DNA of 64,000 nucleotides from Mucilaginibacter lappiensis (GCF_900155965.1 NZ_FTMG01000016.1:92035-156034), one strand, 5' to 3'; numbered from the stretch's first letter, positions 43,423 through 51,937 are shown. The notes: generated from the sequence alone by a model not told the origin. Numbers and translations: made by a program.

Positions 43423-46400
43423 TTAGAATCCTACCTGTAAGCCAAGGTTCCAGATACGTGGACGTGGGTTAGCGAAGAAATCTATATTTTGTGAAAATGC
43501 AGGATTTGAACCATAGCTGCTGTTAAACGTATCAACCTCAGGGTCGTAACCGGTGTATTTGGTGATCACGAACAGGTTTTGAACGCTTGCATAGATACGT
43601 AAACGGCTCATGTGTACGCGTTGCAGCATAGCAGTTGGGAAGGTATAACCCAATATGAAGTTTTGGCCGCGAATAAATGAACCATCTTCTACCCACCAGG
43701 TATCAAAGTGCGAATCCTGTGCATATTTGTAGTTACGCACTTGTGATATAGAGGTGTTTTGGTTGTTTGGGGTCCATCCGTTTAATACAGTTTTTAAGCT
43801 GTTTGATATGGTTTGCCTGTCTTCAGACGAGTGTTTGAAGTTAGCGGCAGTATTTACACCTTCAACAAAGCGGATATCGAAGGAGAAATCCCAATGTTTG
43901 TATTTGAAACTACTGCTGAAAGTACCTGTCCATTTTGGATAAGCGCGACCAATGATGCTGTATTGGTTGCTGCCATCGGCATTATAGAGATATTTTCTGT
44001 CGCCGGCTTTTAAACCATGTTTGGCGGCTTCGGCAATATCAGCAGGCGAATCACTGTAAGTACCCACACGGGTCATACCGTAGAAAGAACCCAATGGCTG
44101 ACCAACACGGATCACATAGTTTTGACCCAGGAAGTTGGGGCCAGGGAATATATCGGCACCACCATCATTCAATTTGGTTACTTTGTTTTTGTTGGATGCA
44201 AATATGAAATTGGTTGTCCATTCAAAATCAGAGGTTCTAACGTTCACAGTGCTCAGAGCAAGCTCAATACCGGTGTTTCTAACCGAACCAACGTTTTTGT
44301 AAACGTTTGCCGTGGTAAAACCTGCAGACCATGGAATAGGTGTTTGCAACAACAGGTCGCTGGTGTTTTTGATGTAGAAATCAGCATTCAGGTTTACCCT
44401 GTCGCCAAATAATCCCAGTTCAACACCACCATCCAGCATTTTGGTTCTTTCCCATTTCAAATCGGGGTTACCCAAATAGGCAGGCAATAAAGATATCTGC
44501 GCAGCGCCGTTCAAAACAGTTTGACCTGTTCCGTATTGTGCAAGTGAACGATAGTTACCAATTTCCTGGTTACCGGTTATACCGTAACTGGCCCTCACCT
44601 TTAAGTTAGATACAGATTTGCTGTTTTTCAGGAAATCTTCCTGAGATACGCGCCATGCCGCACCAACTGAAGGGAAGAAAGAGAATTTATTTTTTTCGCT
44701 GAACCTGGATGAACCGTCATAACGGCCTGTTGCGGTGAACAGGTATTTTTCATCAATGTTGTAGCTGATACGGCCGTAGTAGGAGTTTAATGAATTACTC
44801 TCATCCTGTGATTCATTGGCGCTTTTTACAGAACCGGCTTGCTGATAATGATATTGGAAAAAATCATCAATAAAGTTTTGTGTTTCTGATCTTACCCTTT
44901 CGTACCCGTTTCTGTTAAAAGATATACCCGCTAAAGCTGTAAACCTTTGGTGGTCATTGATCTTTTTGTTCCAGGTAAGGTAGTTTTCTGTTTGCCAGAA
45001 ATAGTTTTGATAAGCGTTGATATTTGCTACACCACCCTGGTCGGCAGATAAATGCTGCAGGGCTAATGACGAGTAGAAATTGTTTTTTTGTGAGCTCAGG
45101 TTATAACCAAAATCAGTTTTAAAATCAAGCTCTTTTGATATCTTGAACTGGAAGTATACGTTACCCAACATTTGCATGTTATTATTAAGCGTATAACGCT
45201 CATTAGCAATTTGGATAGGGTTTGGCGCACCTTCAAGACCGGCTATATCAAAGTTACCGGCATAAACTCCGTTAGGATATTTGATAGGTACCAGAGGTAC
45301 TTCTTCGGTAACCGCGCGGGGTACGTTCAAACTACCGTTGCCATCAGTTACCAAACGCTGGCGGCTGCTGATCAGGTTAATACTACCACCTATTTTTAAC
45401 CAGTCTTTAACATCGTTATCCATAGTCATTTTAATGGAATAGCGTTTAAAGGCCGACGTAGGAGTTAAACCATGTTGATTAAGGTACCCTAATGATAAGC
45501 TGTAAACTGATTTTTCGCTACCACCCTGAATGTTTAATTGGTGGCTTTGTGAAAAAGAAGGTTTGTAAGTTTCTTTTTCCCAGTTGGTATCATATTTAGG
45601 GGTGTTATCCGGATTAAACAGTAATGGGAAATTTTGATAGTTAAGCGCTTTTGCTGGTGTTTGTACCGCGCCGGTAGGATCAAATTTTGCCCCATTGGCA
45701 AATGATTGGTTGTAAATGTCTATAAATTCTTTAGAATTAAGTGTGGGTACATGACGATAAAGTTCGCTGATGTTTGTGTTAGCATCGTAGCTAATGGTTG
45801 CAGGGCCTTTTTTACCACGTTTGGTGGTTACCATGATAATACCATTAGCACCACGCACACCATAAATGGCTGTTGATGATGCATCTTTTAAAACTTCGAT
45901 AGAAGCGATATCATTAGGGTTAATAGAGTTGGGGTCAACACCTACAACACCGTCTACCACATAAACCGGATCGATATTGGAGTTGATGGAACCGATACCT
46001 CTGATGCGCACTTTTGCGCCCGCGCCTGGTGCGTTGCTGTTAACGCTTACATCAACACCGGCAACTTTACCCTGTAAAGCCTGGGTTAAGTTAGGTACGG
46101 GTTTGTCAAGCAACTGCTCGGCTTTGATAGTAGTTACAGCACCGGTAAGGTCAGATTTTTTTGCTGTACCATAACCAATAACCACTACCTCATTCAGGTT
46201 GCTGGCGGTTTCTTTTAATTGAACATTAATAGTACTTCTGCCATCGGCGCCTACTTCCTGGGTTGCAAAACCAGTATAGGAGAATATTAAAACGGCATTA
46301 GCATTTGGTAAGGAGATGTTGTAGTTTCCGTTTGCATCGGTCACGGTACCACTTGATGTTCCCTTTATTTTTATGCTTACAGCAGGTAAAGGCGAGTTGT

Positions 46401-46497
46401 CTTGCGCACTGGTAACCTTTCCGCTAATTTTTATCTGTGCCATGGCCTGCAGGGAAAGCAGGGTGAACAGGATCGAGTAAATAAGGCTTTTCTTCAT
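43423..46497 (-). CDS. SusC/RagA-type TonB-dependent transporter of the second polysaccharide locus
   Basis: 1024 aa from ATG 46497 (signal MKKSLIYSILFTLLSLQAMA, then Q). CarboxypepD_reg-like domain about 23-105 (GKVTSAQDNSPLPAVSIKIKGTSSGTVTDANGNYNISL), TonB box-like region NEVVVIGYGTAKKSDLTGAV, plug with LQGKVAGVDVSV and KVRIRGIGSINSNIDPVYVVDG, AIYGVRGANGIIMVTTKRG, then the 22-strand barrel ending LGLQVGF. Unlike the first SusC there is no STN domain. The upstream glycosidase gene ends 207 bp before; that gap is T- and G-rich with no obvious promoter. Confidence 0.95.
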   Translation of the reverse strand: MKKSLIYSILFTLLSLQAMAQIKISGKVTSAQDNSPLPAVSIKIKGTSSGTVTDANGNYNISLPNANAVLIFSYTGFATQEVGADGRSTINVQLKETASNLNEVVVIGYGTAKKSDLTGAVTTIKAEQLLDKPVPNLTQALQGKVAGVDVSVNSNAPGAGAKVRIRGIGSINSNIDPVYVVDGVVGVDPNSINPNDIASIEVLKDASSTAIYGVRGANGIIMVTTKRGKKGPATISYDANTNISELYRHVPTLNSKEFIDIYNQSFANGAKFDPTGAVQTPAKALNYQNFPLLFNPDNTPKYDTNWEKETYKPSFSQSHQLNIQGGSEKSVYSLSLGYLNQHGLTPTSAFKRYSIKMTMDNDVKDWLKIGGSINLISSRQRLVTDGNGSLNVPRAVTEEVPLVPIKYPNGVYAGNFDIAGLEGAPNPIQIANERYTLNNNMQMLGNVYFQFKISKELDFKTDFGYNLSSQKNNFYSSLALQHLSADQGGVANINAYQNYFWQTENYLTWNKKINDHQRFTALAGISFNRNGYERVRSETQNFIDDFFQYHYQQAGSVKSANESQDESNSLNSYYGRISYNIDEKYLFTATGRYDGSSRFSEKNKFSFFPSVGAAWRVSQEDFLKNSKSVSNLKVRASYGITGNQEIGNYRSLAQYGTGQTVLNGAAQISLLPAYLGNPDLKWERTKMLDGGVELGLFGDRVNLNADFYIKNTSDLLLQTPIPWSAGFTTANVYKNVGSVRNTGIELALSTVNVRTSDFEWTTNFIFASNKNKVTKLNDGGADIFPGPNFLGQNYVIRVGQPLGSFYGMTRVGTYSDSPADIAEAAKHGLKAGDRKYLYNADGSNQYSIIGRAYPKWTGTFSSSFKYKHWDFSFDIRFVEGVNTAANFKHSSEDRQTISNSLKTVLNGWTPNNQNTSISQVRNYKYAQDSHFDTWWVEDGSFIRGQNFILGYTFPTAMLQRVHMSRLRIYASVQNLFVITKYTGYDPEVDTFNSSYGSNPAFSQNIDFFANPRPRIWNLGLQVGF

Positions 46498-46704
46498 AAC
46501 GTTAATTAATAATTTAAGAATGGATTCTTTAGGGGAATATCCCATCGGATATTAAAAGACGGCTGATGACTAAGGGGGCTGGTGATACGCGGGAGGGGTA
46601 CCCTTAAAAAAGGGCAAAGCAATCCACGCTACCTTAACGGTATTATTTTTTTTCATGAAAATTTATTACTAAGTGGTTTCTAAAGTTGTACGCTAATCAA
46701 TAGT

Positions 46705-48003
46705 TTATTTATTTTTAATAGCCCATTGTTTTAAAACTGTGATGGCATCAAACAAAACACCGGCTTCGCCCCTGAAATCGCCAGAGCCTTTTGGGGCGCC
46801 GGTTTGTACATCGTACCATTCATAAAAGCCTTTGTGCGCAATGGCCCTGTCAACCATTGGTATTAATTCTTGATATGCTTCTTTTGCCTGACCGTTTGCA
46901 ATCAGGGCAGCTATCATGCGTCCGCCAAACCAGGTCCAGTCGCCGGCGTTTTGATAAATGTAAGGGTGCATATTGGGGAACTGTGCTGCCGGGTAGGCTG
47001 GATAAACCGTTTTACCAATAGTGGCATACTTATCTTTGGCTGCAGCGGCCAGTAACTGTTTGTTTATTTCTTTAACCTCGGCGGGAGTATTAAACCCGGC
47101 CAGTATGGCGCAGATAGATCCACCGCTATACAGGATTTCGTCTTCATTAAAATCTTTGGAGAATGGGCTGCCGTTCATATAAATATGCGGGCGGTATTTC
47201 TGAGCCGAAGTCATCCACAGGTGTTTACGAACATTTGTTTTGATGGTATTGGCTATGGTTGTCCAGTTTTGTTTGGTTTGATAATCCTGCGGCTTCATGG
47301 CCATAAAGTCATGGATGGCAATTACATACATGGCATTATCATAAATATCAATGGCCCATTTGGTTTTATCATTGATGGCTACACCCCAGCCGGTTTCGGG
47401 TTGTACATCGCCCCAGTCAATGGTGGTGGCACCTGTTACCAAACCGTATTTGGCCGACCATCTGTCTTTTTGGATATAAGCAAAGGCATCCTCTATTCTT
47501 TGCAGAACCGTTTTAGCACCTATTACTTCAAAAAGTATTGACCTGTCGCCGGTTACATCTATGTATTTTTTTACAGCCTGAATAAGGGATGATTCCTGGT
47601 CGGTTTCGACGGTGTTTTTATGGGCCGCCCAACCTGGTAATAACTTGGAGTAGCGGTATTGGTAACCTACACCCGCTCTGGCACTATCAACCACACCGTC
47701 AACAATATTGCCGTCATCGCCCTGAATTTTAAAAAACATCAGGAGCATTTCTTTTACCTTTTCTTTGGGGTGTACTTTTAAGGATCCTTTGATAAAAGTG
47801 TTAAAATCCCTGATCCATACTTCGTTATAGGAAGTGCCTGCGGAGAAACCGGAAAGCAATTTTAAGCCCCGTGCCTGTATGGTATCCAAACGGCTATCTG
47901 CCAGTATAGAACCGGCCAAAGCAGACTTATCTTTTACCTGCGCGTTTGCGCTCAGATAAAATAGACACAGGAATATAAGCACACCTAGTAAACGTATCTT
48001 CAT
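46705..48003 (-). CDS. Secreted (alpha/alpha)6-barrel glycosidase-like enzyme
   Basis: 432 aa from ATG 48003 with signal peptide (LLGVLIFLCLFYLSANA, then Q). The helical repeat pattern and motifs EVWIRDFNTFIKGSL, NTVETDQESSLIQAVKKYIDVTGD, TTIDWGDVQPETGWG, AIDIYDNAMYVIAIHDFM, ILYSGGSICAILAGF and HPYIYQNAGDWTWFGGRMIAALI fit a six-hairpin glycosidase related to amylo-1,6-glucosidase or GH116/GH63-type clans. The exact family, catalytic residues and linkage cannot be fixed by eye. First gene of a minus-strand cluster with SusC and SusD, so it probably trims oligosaccharides taken up or made by that system. Confidence 0.75.
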   Translation of the reverse strand: MKIRLLGVLIFLCLFYLSANAQVKDKSALAGSILADSRLDTIQARGLKLLSGFSAGTSYNEVWIRDFNTFIKGSLKVHPKEKVKEMLLMFFKIQGDDGNIVDGVVDSARAGVGYQYRYSKLLPGWAAHKNTVETDQESSLIQAVKKYIDVTGDRSILFEVIGAKTVLQRIEDAFAYIQKDRWSAKYGLVTGATTIDWGDVQPETGWGVAINDKTKWAIDIYDNAMYVIAIHDFMAMKPQDYQTKQNWTTIANTIKTNVRKHLWMTSAQKYRPHIYMNGSPFSKDFNEDEILYSGGSICAILAGFNTPAEVKEINKQLLAAAAKDKYATIGKTVYPAYPAAQFPNMHPYIYQNAGDWTWFGGRMIAALIANGQAKEAYQELIPMVDRAIAHKGFYEWYDVQTGAPKGSGDFRGEAGVLFDAITVLKQWAIKNK

Positions 48004-48236
48004 GCAGGGATAGTTAAAGGATGTAATATGATTAAAGGTATTTTGAACAGACAAAATACGCAGTGTGAAATTGGTTATATTATATGTACAAACATACGTA
48101 CATTAAATTCATTTCCAAATTTTTGTATTATAAAATGGTTAATCTTTAGGTGTTTTGTTATTATTAAATCTTAATCGGCGGCTAAAGGTAAACTATTTGT
48201 TACAAAAGTTGCCATAAAGATTTAAACTTAATCGAT

Positions 48237-48316
48237 TAAGAAGTTTAATTTAACTGATAATTCTGATATGTAGCTATATGATATGTACTTTCATAACTTT
48301 ATATGAAAGTACATAT
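48237..48316. promoter_or_regulatory. Two perfect palindromes in the 365-bp gap upstream of the glycosidase gene
   Basis: CTTAATCGATTAAG (48237-48250) is a perfect 14-bp palindrome of LacI/GntR-operator style. ATATGTACTTTCATA (48281-48295) pairs perfectly with TATGAAAGTACATAT (48302-48316) around a 6-nt loop; no T-run follows, so it is unlikely to be a terminator. The gap separates the polysaccharide locus (start 48003, minus) from the Crp/Fnr gene, whose stop is at 48369. Otherwise it is AT-rich with no ORF. Confidence 0.55.
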
Positions 48317-48368
48317 TTAATTAAGTGTTAATCGTTAAGTAATGCAGATAAGTTTGGTCCACAAATGA

Positions 48369-48938
48369 TTAACTGAAAATTCGTTTACGGATGCGTGATA
48401 ATGACTGTGGTTTGATACCCACATAGGAAGCAATATGGTATTGCGGAATCCTTTGAGTAAGATCGGGGTAATGATTCAGGAACTGCTGATACCGCACCTC
48501 GGGAGGATCGGTATACAAGGAATCTAACTGTTGTATGGCCGATAAAAAGACCTGTTCAATAGCCACCCTGCCAAATTTCTCGCCTTCGGCCACCTCCCTG
48601 TAAAAACGCTGTAGCTTTTCATAGCTGATCACATATAGCCGTGTTGCTTCCAGTGCCTGGATATTTTTGTCGGATGGTACCTGCGGTAAAAAGCTGATGT
48701 AATTACAAACAAACTCGCCTTCCTTGTTAAAAAACATGGTTCGTTCGTCGCCATCGTTATTAATAAAATACCGAACGAGACCTTTATTAATAAAAGCCAC
48801 ATGCTTACACACTTGTCCATCCCTAAGCAGGTATTCGCCGGGTTTGAGGTTTAACTCGGTAAACAGGTTTTTAATAATAGTTTCTTCTTCGGCAGAGAAG
48901 GATATCAGTTGTTTAATGGTACTGATCAATGATTCCAT
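48369..48938 (-). CDS. Crp/Fnr-family transcriptional regulator
   Basis: 189 aa. Cyclic-nucleotide-binding-like beta-roll at about 25-115 (LKPGEYLLRDGQVCKHVAFINKGLVRYFINNDGDERTMFFNKEGEFV), dimer helix, then a C-terminal helix-turn-helix PQYHIASYVGIKPQSLSRIRKRI. The Arg-Ser cAMP pocket of true Crp is not obvious, so it likely senses another signal or none. There are no Cys ligands for an FeS cluster near the N-terminus. Member of the large Bacteroidota Crp-like group. It lies between the polysaccharide locus and an HxlR regulator. Confidence 0.92.
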   Translation of the reverse strand: MESLISTIKQLISFSAEEETIIKNLFTELNLKPGEYLLRDGQVCKHVAFINKGLVRYFINNDGDERTMFFNKEGEFVCNYISFLPQVPSDKNIQALEATRLYVISYEKLQRFYREVAEGEKFGRVAIEQVFLSAIQQLDSLYTDPPEVRYQQFLNHYPDLTQRIPQYHIASYVGIKPQSLSRIRKRIFS

Positions 48939-48990
48939 TGGCGTGTATATAAACCGGGTTTTACAAGTGAGATAGGCCGGCCATAATTTA

Positions 48991-49392
48991 TTATTCCTGA
49001 GTTGTTAATTCTACATCTGCAGATTGGCGACGATTAGCAATTATTCGCTCACGGTGTTGCGTTCCCCATTTTTTCAATTCTTCTAATACCGGTTCTAATG
49101 TCTGACTATAGGAGGTAAGTTCATAAGTGACGGTAACCGGCGTGGTTGAAAAAACATTCCGCTTCACAAACTCGTTCAACTCCAGTTCTTTTAACTCTTT
49201 TGATAATATCTTGGGGGTAATGTCACCCAACGCTCTTTGAATATCATTAAAACGCAGGGGCCCGTCAGAGAGGGTGGCGATAAGCGGCAATTTCCATTTT
49301 CCGTTGAGTACATAAAGGGCATCCCTAACCGCGCCTCCGGCAGCCTTACAGGCTTCTGAACCATGATCTCTTTTTTTAAATTGACCTTCCAT
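48991..49392 (-). CDS. HxlR-family transcriptional regulator
   Basis: 133 aa winged helix with the HxlR core CKAAGGAVRDALYVLNGKWKLPLIATLSDGPLRFNDIQRALGDITPKILSKELKELELNEFVKR, then TYELTSYSQTLEPVLEELKKWG. A Cys in the N-terminal part (SEACKAAGG) is at the place used for redox or electrophile sensing in HypR/YodB-type members. Divergent from a DoxX gene, with an operator-like dyad in the 94-bp gap. Confidence 0.94.
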   Translation of the reverse strand: MEGQFKKRDHGSEACKAAGGAVRDALYVLNGKWKLPLIATLSDGPLRFNDIQRALGDITPKILSKELKELELNEFVKRNVFSTTPVTVTYELTSYSQTLEPVLEELKKWGTQHRERIIANRRQSADVELTTQE

Positions 49393-49410
49393 AAATAATA
49401 AGCGCTATCT

Positions 49411-49450
49411 AAAAAGATACCACTATCCTTTGGTATAGTAGTATCTTTTT
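49411..49450. promoter_or_regulatory. HxlR-type operator dyad in the hxlR/doxX intergenic region
   Basis: AAAAAGATACCACTAT (49411-49426) and ATAGTAGTATCTTTTT (49435-49450) are inverted copies with one mismatch around 8 nt. The inner TACCACTAT...ATAGTAGTA resembles the TACTAT...ATAGTA sites of YodB/HypR-type regulators. It overlaps where the -33 element of the doxX promoter would sit. Confidence 0.65.
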
Positions 49451-49465
49451 AATAGTAAAGGTAGC

Positions 49466-49473
49466 TAAGTTTG
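49466..49473 (+). promoter_or_regulatory. -7 element of the doxX gene
   Basis: TAAGTTTG, a perfect TAnnTTTG match, 13 bp before the doxX ATG. The expected -33 position 19-21 bp upstream falls in the right arm of the operator dyad and has no clear TTG. Confidence 0.5.
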
Positions 49474-49486
49474 CTGAAAAAAGAAA

Positions 49487-49870
49487 ATGAAAGCAATTAA
49501 AATTACTTACTGGGCAACCACAACCATAGTAGCCTTAATGATGACCTACTCGGCCTATGCCTACTTAACACAGGCAGCCATGTTACAGGCTTTTAATCAT
49601 CTTGGCTACCCGGGCTATTTCAGGGTGGAACTGGCCCTGGCTAAATTGGCCGGTGCGGCTTTGTTGTTGATCCCCCTAAAGTCATTGATCAAGGAGTGGG
49701 TTTACGCGGGTTTTACGTTTACTTTTATCTCGGCTTTTATAGCCCACAGCGCATCCGGCGATCCTGTGAATTATCGCGTAATGCCGGTTATTTTCCTGGT
49801 GTTCCTGGCTGTTTCTTATATTACCTATCATAAGGTAAAACAAGCTACGACCAAAAACCCTGCACTTTAA
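49487..49870 (+). CDS. DoxX-family membrane protein
   Basis: 127 aa with four transmembrane helices: ITYWATTTIVALMMTYSAYAYL, the DoxX-like loop AFNHLGYPGYFRVELALAKLAGAALLLI, VYAGFTFTFISAFIAHSASGD and VIFLVFLAVSYITYHKV. DoxX-like proteins take part in quinone or thiol redox systems, but many are uncharacterised. Control by the divergent HxlR regulator is likely. Its 3' end overlaps the converging siderophore-interacting protein gene by 26 bp. Confidence 0.88.
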   Translation: MKAIKITYWATTTIVALMMTYSAYAYLTQAAMLQAFNHLGYPGYFRVELALAKLAGAALLLIPLKSLIKEWVYAGFTFTFISAFIAHSASGDPVNYRVMPVIFLVFLAVSYITYHKVKQATTKNPAL

Positions 49871-50555
49871 TTTGCCCCGACGGATAACCCTGGTTTTTGA
49901 GCAGTTTACGCAGTTGCGCTACCATGGTGTTATTACCGGCCAGGTAAAATACTGTGTTTTCGAGACTGTATTGCTGTTCAAGTACCCACTCAATAAGGCT
50001 GTGATGGCCAAAAATATCTTTGCGTGCCACTGGTTGCAAGGGCGACCAAAAGTATTCATGAAAAAGCCTGCGGTGATGCTCGTTGCCAATCACCAGGCCA
50101 CCCGAAAAACGGGTGTGGGGCAATACCATTTTTTGCAGGGCCAGCAAGTGGCCCATGCTGCTCTCGTCGCCAAGGGCAACAACTGCCGAGGTGGGTACGG
50201 GACTATGGTTGGTTGAGCCTATTTTAAGATAGCTCACTATGTCGTTTTGTTGGAGTTGCTGAGCCCATCTGCTGCCCGGCCCATTGTGTGCCGCATCAAC
50301 ATAAATGGTACAGGTACTGGTTTCCGCATCCCAGCCCGATGGGGTATAATCGCGGAAGGTAAAATCGTCGACCCTGAATTTTATATATGGTATTTCGTTC
50401 CATTGTGCTATGTCGGCAAAAGGAAGGTGCAGGTCGATCTCAATCAAAGTTGATGGCTCCCAATGCCGCACTTCAAGCACCCGGCCAGATTGTAATCTGT
50501 GTTCAAACAGCTTTCCGGCTTTTCTTCTGATTTTTTGAAAAGAGGATGTTTCCAT
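49845..50555 (-). CDS. Siderophore-interacting protein (FAD-dependent ferric reductase)
   Basis: 236 aa. N-terminal FAD-binding barrel (RVLEVRHWEPSTLIEIDLHLPF, YIKFRVDDFTFRDYTPSGWDAETSTCTIYVDAAHNGPGSRWAQQLQQND) with the RxYTP-type flavin motif as RDYTP. C-terminal NAD(P)H-reductase-like SIP domain (VVALGDESSMGHLLALQ, and AGNNTMVAQLRKLLKNQGYPSGQIKVQGFWS). Reduces ferric siderophore to release iron in the cytoplasm. The stop region overlaps the DoxX gene by 26 bp in convergent orientation. It is followed upstream by an AraC regulator that could control it. Confidence 0.92.
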   Translation of the reverse strand: METSSFQKIRRKAGKLFEHRLQSGRVLEVRHWEPSTLIEIDLHLPFADIAQWNEIPYIKFRVDDFTFRDYTPSGWDAETSTCTIYVDAAHNGPGSRWAQQLQQNDIVSYLKIGSTNHSPVPTSAVVALGDESSMGHLLALQKMVLPHTRFSGGLVIGNEHHRRLFHEYFWSPLQPVARKDIFGHHSLIEWVLEQQYSLENTVFYLAGNNTMVAQLRKLLKNQGYPSGQIKVQGFWS

Positions 50556-50631
50556 GGGTAGTTCTTTTAGTTATACAAAGAAACCGCGTATTTGCCCCCA
50601 AGTCAATGACCATCTTGAGGTAATGATTGGA

Positions 50632-51486
50632 TTATTTACGGTAATGTGTCCGGAATAAAAGAGGAGTGGTGCCCTCTACTTTTTTAAACAGTCGTGAAAA
50701 GTAAGTGTGATCGGTGTAACCAAGAGCGTGGGCAATTTCTTTTACGTTCATTTCGCTATAGTACAGTAAGCGTTTAGCTTCAAGCAACACCTCCTGTTGT
50801 ATCCAATAGCTTACTGAAAGACCGGTTACTTTTTTTAAAGCTTCATTCAAATAAGTTTCCGAAACATTAAGCATAGAAGCGTAAGCAGAAGGGCTTTTAA
50901 CCTGCCTGATATTGTTGATCAGCAGTTTTTTAAATTCCTGCGCTAATTGAACCGGTCGCGACAAGGCAAACTGCAGATTATCAAACCCACTGAAACAACA
51001 GGCTGCTATCCCCACAAATGATTGCACCAGTGAGTGTACCACCTGTAAGTAAAAGGGGCCGGGATTATCTTCCTGGTATTTTTCCCGCATCAGGCACAAC
51101 AGATCGGTACATTGACGCATTTTTATGGCATCTAATGCAAAGGGCTGTTGCAGCACCAGTTGGCTTTCAAAAACATTGCGGTAATCAGGGGCTATCAACA
51201 GGGCGTCGATAGCTATAAACCAACCGTAACCTACCTCATTGCGAATACGGTGGTGTACTTGTCCTGGCAGTATATAATATAAGGAAGAAGCGCCGAACCT
51301 TAACTCCTGAAAATCGATCATGAGCGATGCTGTGCCTTCTTCAATAACAAAAAAGATATAATGATCATCCCGGTGCGCACCCAGGGTATCAGCATCATCG
51401 TCGGGTATATCCCCGGCAACAAAACGCCTGATTTCGAGGCCTGTGGAGGCCCGTTCCCTGAGCTGATGAACTGGAATGTCTCTCAT
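50632..51486 (-). CDS. AraC-family transcriptional regulator
   Basis: 284 aa. N-terminal cupin-like sensor (DDHYIFFVIEEGTASLMIDFQELRFGASSLYYILPGQVHHRIRNE) and C-terminal AraC helix-turn-helix pair (SPSAYASMLNVSETYLNEALKKVTGLSVSYWIQQEVLLEAKRLLYYSEMNVKEIAHALGYTDHTYFSRLFKKVEGTTPLLFR). It lies 76 bp upstream of the siderophore-interacting protein gene on the same strand and probably regulates it. Confidence 0.94.
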   Translation of the reverse strand: MRDIPVHQLRERASTGLEIRRFVAGDIPDDDADTLGAHRDDHYIFFVIEEGTASLMIDFQELRFGASSLYYILPGQVHHRIRNEVGYGWFIAIDALLIAPDYRNVFESQLVLQQPFALDAIKMRQCTDLLCLMREKYQEDNPGPFYLQVVHSLVQSFVGIAACCFSGFDNLQFALSRPVQLAQEFKKLLINNIRQVKSPSAYASMLNVSETYLNEALKKVTGLSVSYWIQQEVLLEAKRLLYYSEMNVKEIAHALGYTDHTYFSRLFKKVEGTTPLLFRTHYRK

Positions 51487-51568
51487 TTTTTTGTTATCTG
51501 TGCCAATATATGGCTATTTGGGCAGAAGAAATCTTCTTGAAATGTCAAAATAATTGGGGCTTGGAGCA

Positions 51569-51676
51569 CCCCTCTAAACGGCGAAGCCCTCATGTAATAA
51601 TCTCCCCCAAAGGGGGAGACTTTTAAAAGGACATTCTAAAGCCCTCGTCTTTGGAGAGGGTTGGCTGAGGTCCAAT
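51569..51676. repeat. Palindromic dispersed repeat (CTCCCC/GGGGAG family), left side of the kdp island
   Basis: The first 40 bp (51569-51608, beginning CCCCTCTAAACGGCG) recur exactly at 62083-62122. A CTCCCCC-AAA-GGGGGAG hairpin and a degenerate right arm (CCCTCGTCTTTGGAGAGGG) follow. It fills the middle of the 358-bp gap between the AraC gene and the first kdp gene; the rest of the gap is AT-rich. Confidence 0.85.
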
Positions 51677-51803
51677 CCAACTCCCACTTTGATATTTAAG
51701 CCTATCATTTTGATAGCTTTATTTTGATCATAAACCTCCCGGTAATTTTAATGAACTAAGTAAATGGCTGTTTTATAGCTATTTAATACTATATTGTATT
51801 TAT

Positions 51804-51818
51804 TGGCATTTGCTTGGT
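51804..51818 (+). promoter_or_regulatory. Sigma-54-like -24/-12 site before the kdp operon
   Basis: TGGCATTTGCTTGGT compares with TGGCACGNNNNTTGC: the -24 box matches TGGCA, the -12 box has TGGT instead of TTGC, and the GG-to-GT spacing is right. Predicted start would be near 51830, 15 bp before the first small gene. No TAnnTTTG element was found in this region. The -12 C is missing, so this is a weak call. Confidence 0.35.
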
Positions 51819-51844
51819 AAAGGACTCTTAAAATATTTAATACT

Positions 51845-51937
51845 ATGGATGTTTTACAAGTTATTATTTACGTGGCGGTCTTTGCAGCCATCTTCTGGAT
51901 CTTTTTTAAATCAGTTAATTACTTCGAAAAAATCTAA
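51845..51937 (+). CDS. 30-aa single-helix miniprotein at the head of the kdp operon
   Basis: ATG to TAA encodes MDVLQVIIYVAVFAAIFWIF, then FKSVNYFEKI: one transmembrane helix (about residues 4-21) with a short polar C-terminal tail holding Lys, Glu and two aromatics. It ends 5 bp before kdpF, which is a similar-sized membrane peptide but of different sequence. The layout suggests a second small subunit or regulator of the KdpFABC pump, or a leader peptide. Not a family I recognise. Confidence 0.65.
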   Translation: MDVLQVIIYVAVFAAIFWIFFKSVNYFEKI

